Below are positions 5,076 to 6,600 of a stretch of 6,600 nucleotides of DNA, in pieces. How positions within the stretch are numbered: position 1 is the stretch's first letter; each line of letters begins with the position of its first letter. The translations under genes and the position numbers were made by a program. The notes below the pieces were generated by a model. It was not told where the DNA came from and ran no database searches. It saw only the letters and a list, made by a program, of their open reading frames with translations. This DNA is from Pseudomonadota bacterium (GTDB taxonomy: Bacteria > Pseudomonadota > Alphaproteobacteria > Rhizobiales > Xanthobacteraceae): assembly GCA_023434095.1 (NCBI GenBank), contig JAEYTJ010000035.1, positions 1 through 6,600 of the forward strand, read 5' to 3'.

Positions 5076-5975
5076 ATGAGCGATACTCTTCCTGCACGGG
5101 AACCCGCACCCACAGTGACGTCGCGCCGCGCCACCGGCGCGCGCTTTGCCGTGTTCTGGGGCGCGCCGCCGGCACTTTGGCAGGCCGCGTTCTTCCTGGT
5201 GCCGCTCGGCTTCCTCGTCGCCATGACCTTCTGGTCGGTGAAGAACTTCCGGCTGACGCCGGATTCGACGCTGGCCAACTGGATGTTCATCCTCAACGCC
5301 GGCTTCTTCCGCAACGCCTATGTCTACACTCTCTGGCTGTCGGTGCTGACCGCCGTCATCGCCAGCGTCGCGGCCTTCCCGGCCGCCTATACGCTCGCCT
5401 ACAAGGTCAGCCCGGCGACACGGCGCTTCATGATCTTCATGCTGGTGGTGCCGTTCTTCACCAGCTACCCCGTGCGCATCTATTCCACCCAGATCTTCTT
5501 CAGCCCGCAGGGCATCATCAACAGCGTGCTGATGCCGCTCGGGCTCGGGCCGCTGCAGGTGCTGAACACCCCGACCGGCACGGTGGTGGGCTATCTCGTG
5601 CTCACCTTGCCGCTTGTCGTGCTGCTGCAGACCTTCGCCCTGGCCAATGTGCCGCGCACCCTCATCGAGGCGGCGCATAATCTCGGTTGCGGCCGGCTGC
5701 GCACCATCGCGTCGGTGATCATTCCCTCGGCCCGCATCGGCCTCATCGTCGCCGGCACCTTCGCCTTCGTGCTGGCCTTCGGCGACTATGTGGCGCCGAC
5801 CTATCTTGGCGGCTCCAAGCCGCCCACGCTCAGCATCCTCATCGCCGACCAGGTGAAGTCCGGCAACAACTGGCCGCGCGCCTCCGTGGTCGCGGTGATG
5901 ATGATCGTGACGCTGATGGTGGTGATGCTGGTGATGATCGGCCTTGCCTATGGCCGGCGGAAAGGCAGGGCATGA
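5076..5975 (+). CDS. ABC transporter permease, PotB-like
   Basis: Inner-membrane permease (binding-protein-dependent transport family, PF00528) forming half of the channel with the PotC-like protein that follows. The 299-residue protein has a polar N-terminal tail of about 25 residues, then about six hydrophobic segments, roughly at 33-53, 82-107, 116-134, 167-190, 221-243 and 266-293. The cytoplasmic coupling loop that contacts the ATPase is present as EAAHNLG at 198-204, ending IIP at 215-217. Together these match the EAA-x3-G-x9-I-x-LP form, with Ile in place of Leu. Length is normal for PotB-type permeases. The start codon has only a modest GAAGG site (5067-5071), and 71 bases with a strong hairpin separate it from the binding-protein gene. 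Its stop overlaps the next permease's ATG by four bases. Confidence 0.93.
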   Translation: MSDTLPAREPAPTVTSRRATGARFAVFWGAPPALWQAAFFLVPLGFLVAMTFWSVKNFRLTPDSTLANWMFILNAGFFRNAYVYTLWLSVLTAVIASVAAFPAAYTLAYKVSPATRRFMIFMLVVPFFTSYPVRIYSTQIFFSPQGIINSVLMPLGLGPLQVLNTPTGTVVGYLVLTLPLVVLLQTFALANVPRTLIEAAHNLGCGRLRTIASVIIPSARIGLIVAGTFAFVLAFGDYVAPTYLGGSKPPTLSILIADQVKSGNNWPRASVVAVMMIVTLMVVMLVMIGLAYGRRKGRA

Positions 5976-6600
5976 GCATGGCCGCGCTCCGCCGCCTCCT
6001 GCTGGTCGTCTACACGGCGCTGGTGTTCGCCTTCATCTTCGCGCCCATCGTCTCGACCATCGTGTTCTCGTTCAACGCCGACCGTTTCCCCAGCCTGCCC
6101 TGGGGCGGTTTCAGCCTGCAATGGTACGAGGCGATCTTCGCCGACGCGACGATCCAGCGCGGGCTGATGAACAGCCTCATCGTCGCCGGCGTCACCTGCG
6201 TCATCGCGACCTTCCTCGGCTTCTCCGCCGCCTATGTCGACTATCGCTACCGCTTCCTCGGCAAATCGGTCTACCTCGCCCTCGCCGCCCTGCCGCCGAC
6301 CGTGCCGGTGGTCATTCTCGGCGTGGCGCTGCTCACCTTCGAGGGCCGGGTCGGCCTGTCGGGGACGCTTCAGGGCATCATCGTCGGCCATGTCGTGCTG
6401 GCGACCCCCTTCGCCATGGCGCTGGTGCGGATGCGCCTCGCCGATCTCGACCCCGACATTGAGCGCGCGGCGTGGAATCTCGGCGCCTCGCCCTGGTCGA
6501 CCTTGTTCGGCGTCATCGTGCCGTTCTGCCTGCCGGCGATCCTCGCGGCGGTGTTCCTTACCGCCGCCGTCTCCTTCGACGAGTTCATGATCGCCTGGTT
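5972..6600 (+). CDS. ABC transporter permease, PotC-like (C-terminus off the right edge)
   Basis: Second inner-membrane permease of the same importer. The first 209 codons are in the window, and PotC-type proteins have about 260-280 residues, so roughly the last quarter is missing. Hydrophobic segments appear at about 8-33, 66-88, 98-122, 133-153 and from 186 on. The ATPase-coupling loop is ERAAWNLG at 164-171, ending IVP at 182-184, a normal variant of the EAA motif. SFDEFMIAW at the edge corresponds to the conserved 'SFDEF/D' segment of PotC-like permeases. The ATG is in an ATGA overlap with the upstream stop, so the two subunits are probably made in equal amounts; a second ATG at 5978 is two codons further in. 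The transporter ATPase is expected downstream. Confidence 0.93.
   Translation, partial: MSMAALRRLLLVVYTALVFAFIFAPIVSTIVFSFNADRFPSLPWGGFSLQWYEAIFADATIQRGLMNSLIVAGVTCVIATFLGFSAAYVDYRYRFLGKSVYLALAALPPTVPVVILGVALLTFEGRVGLSGTLQGIIVGHVVLATPFAMALVRMRLADLDPDIERAAWNLGASPWSTLFGVIVPFCLPAILAAVFLTAAVSFDEFMIAW

Overview
The window reads as GC-rich chromosomal DNA from an alphaproteobacterium. Strong third-position G/C preference in every gene, a NAC-like LysR regulator and a Tat-exported PotD-type binding protein suggest Hyphomicrobiales, perhaps a Xanthobacteraceae-like genome. That placement is inference and no taxonomic marker is present. There are no RNA genes, insertion sequences, CRISPR arrays or frameshifts.

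Layout: a LysR-family regulator lies on the minus strand at the left edge (1-779, C-terminus cut off). A divergent intergenic region (780-1162) contains an AT-rich core with nested dyads, including a perfect 15-bp ATAG-N7-CTAT site that fits the LysR-family operator form and, more narrowly, the ATA-N9-TAT consensus of NAC. Rightward from it runs one tightly packed gene cluster: a cyclase-family metal hydrolase (1163-1858), an amidase-signature hydrolase (1887-3323), a small zinc nucleobase deaminase (3320-3796), a Tat-exported PotD-like binding protein (3841-5004), a PotB-like permease (5076-5975) and a PotC-like permease cut off by the right edge (5972-6600). Two junctions are ATGA start/stop overlaps. 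A strong hairpin separates the binding protein from the permeases.

Together the genes look like a regulated uptake-and-catabolism unit for a nitrogen-containing compound. The ABC transporter imports it. The deaminase would remove an exocyclic amino group, the cyclase-family hydrolase would open a cyclic amide or hydrolyse an N-acyl bond, and the amidase would release ammonia or an amine. The order of steps and the substrate are not determined by the sequence. The individual families are well known, but I cannot assign this combination to a named pathway, and it is the best candidate here for an undescribed system. The ATPase that the transporter needs is not in the window and is probably just downstream.
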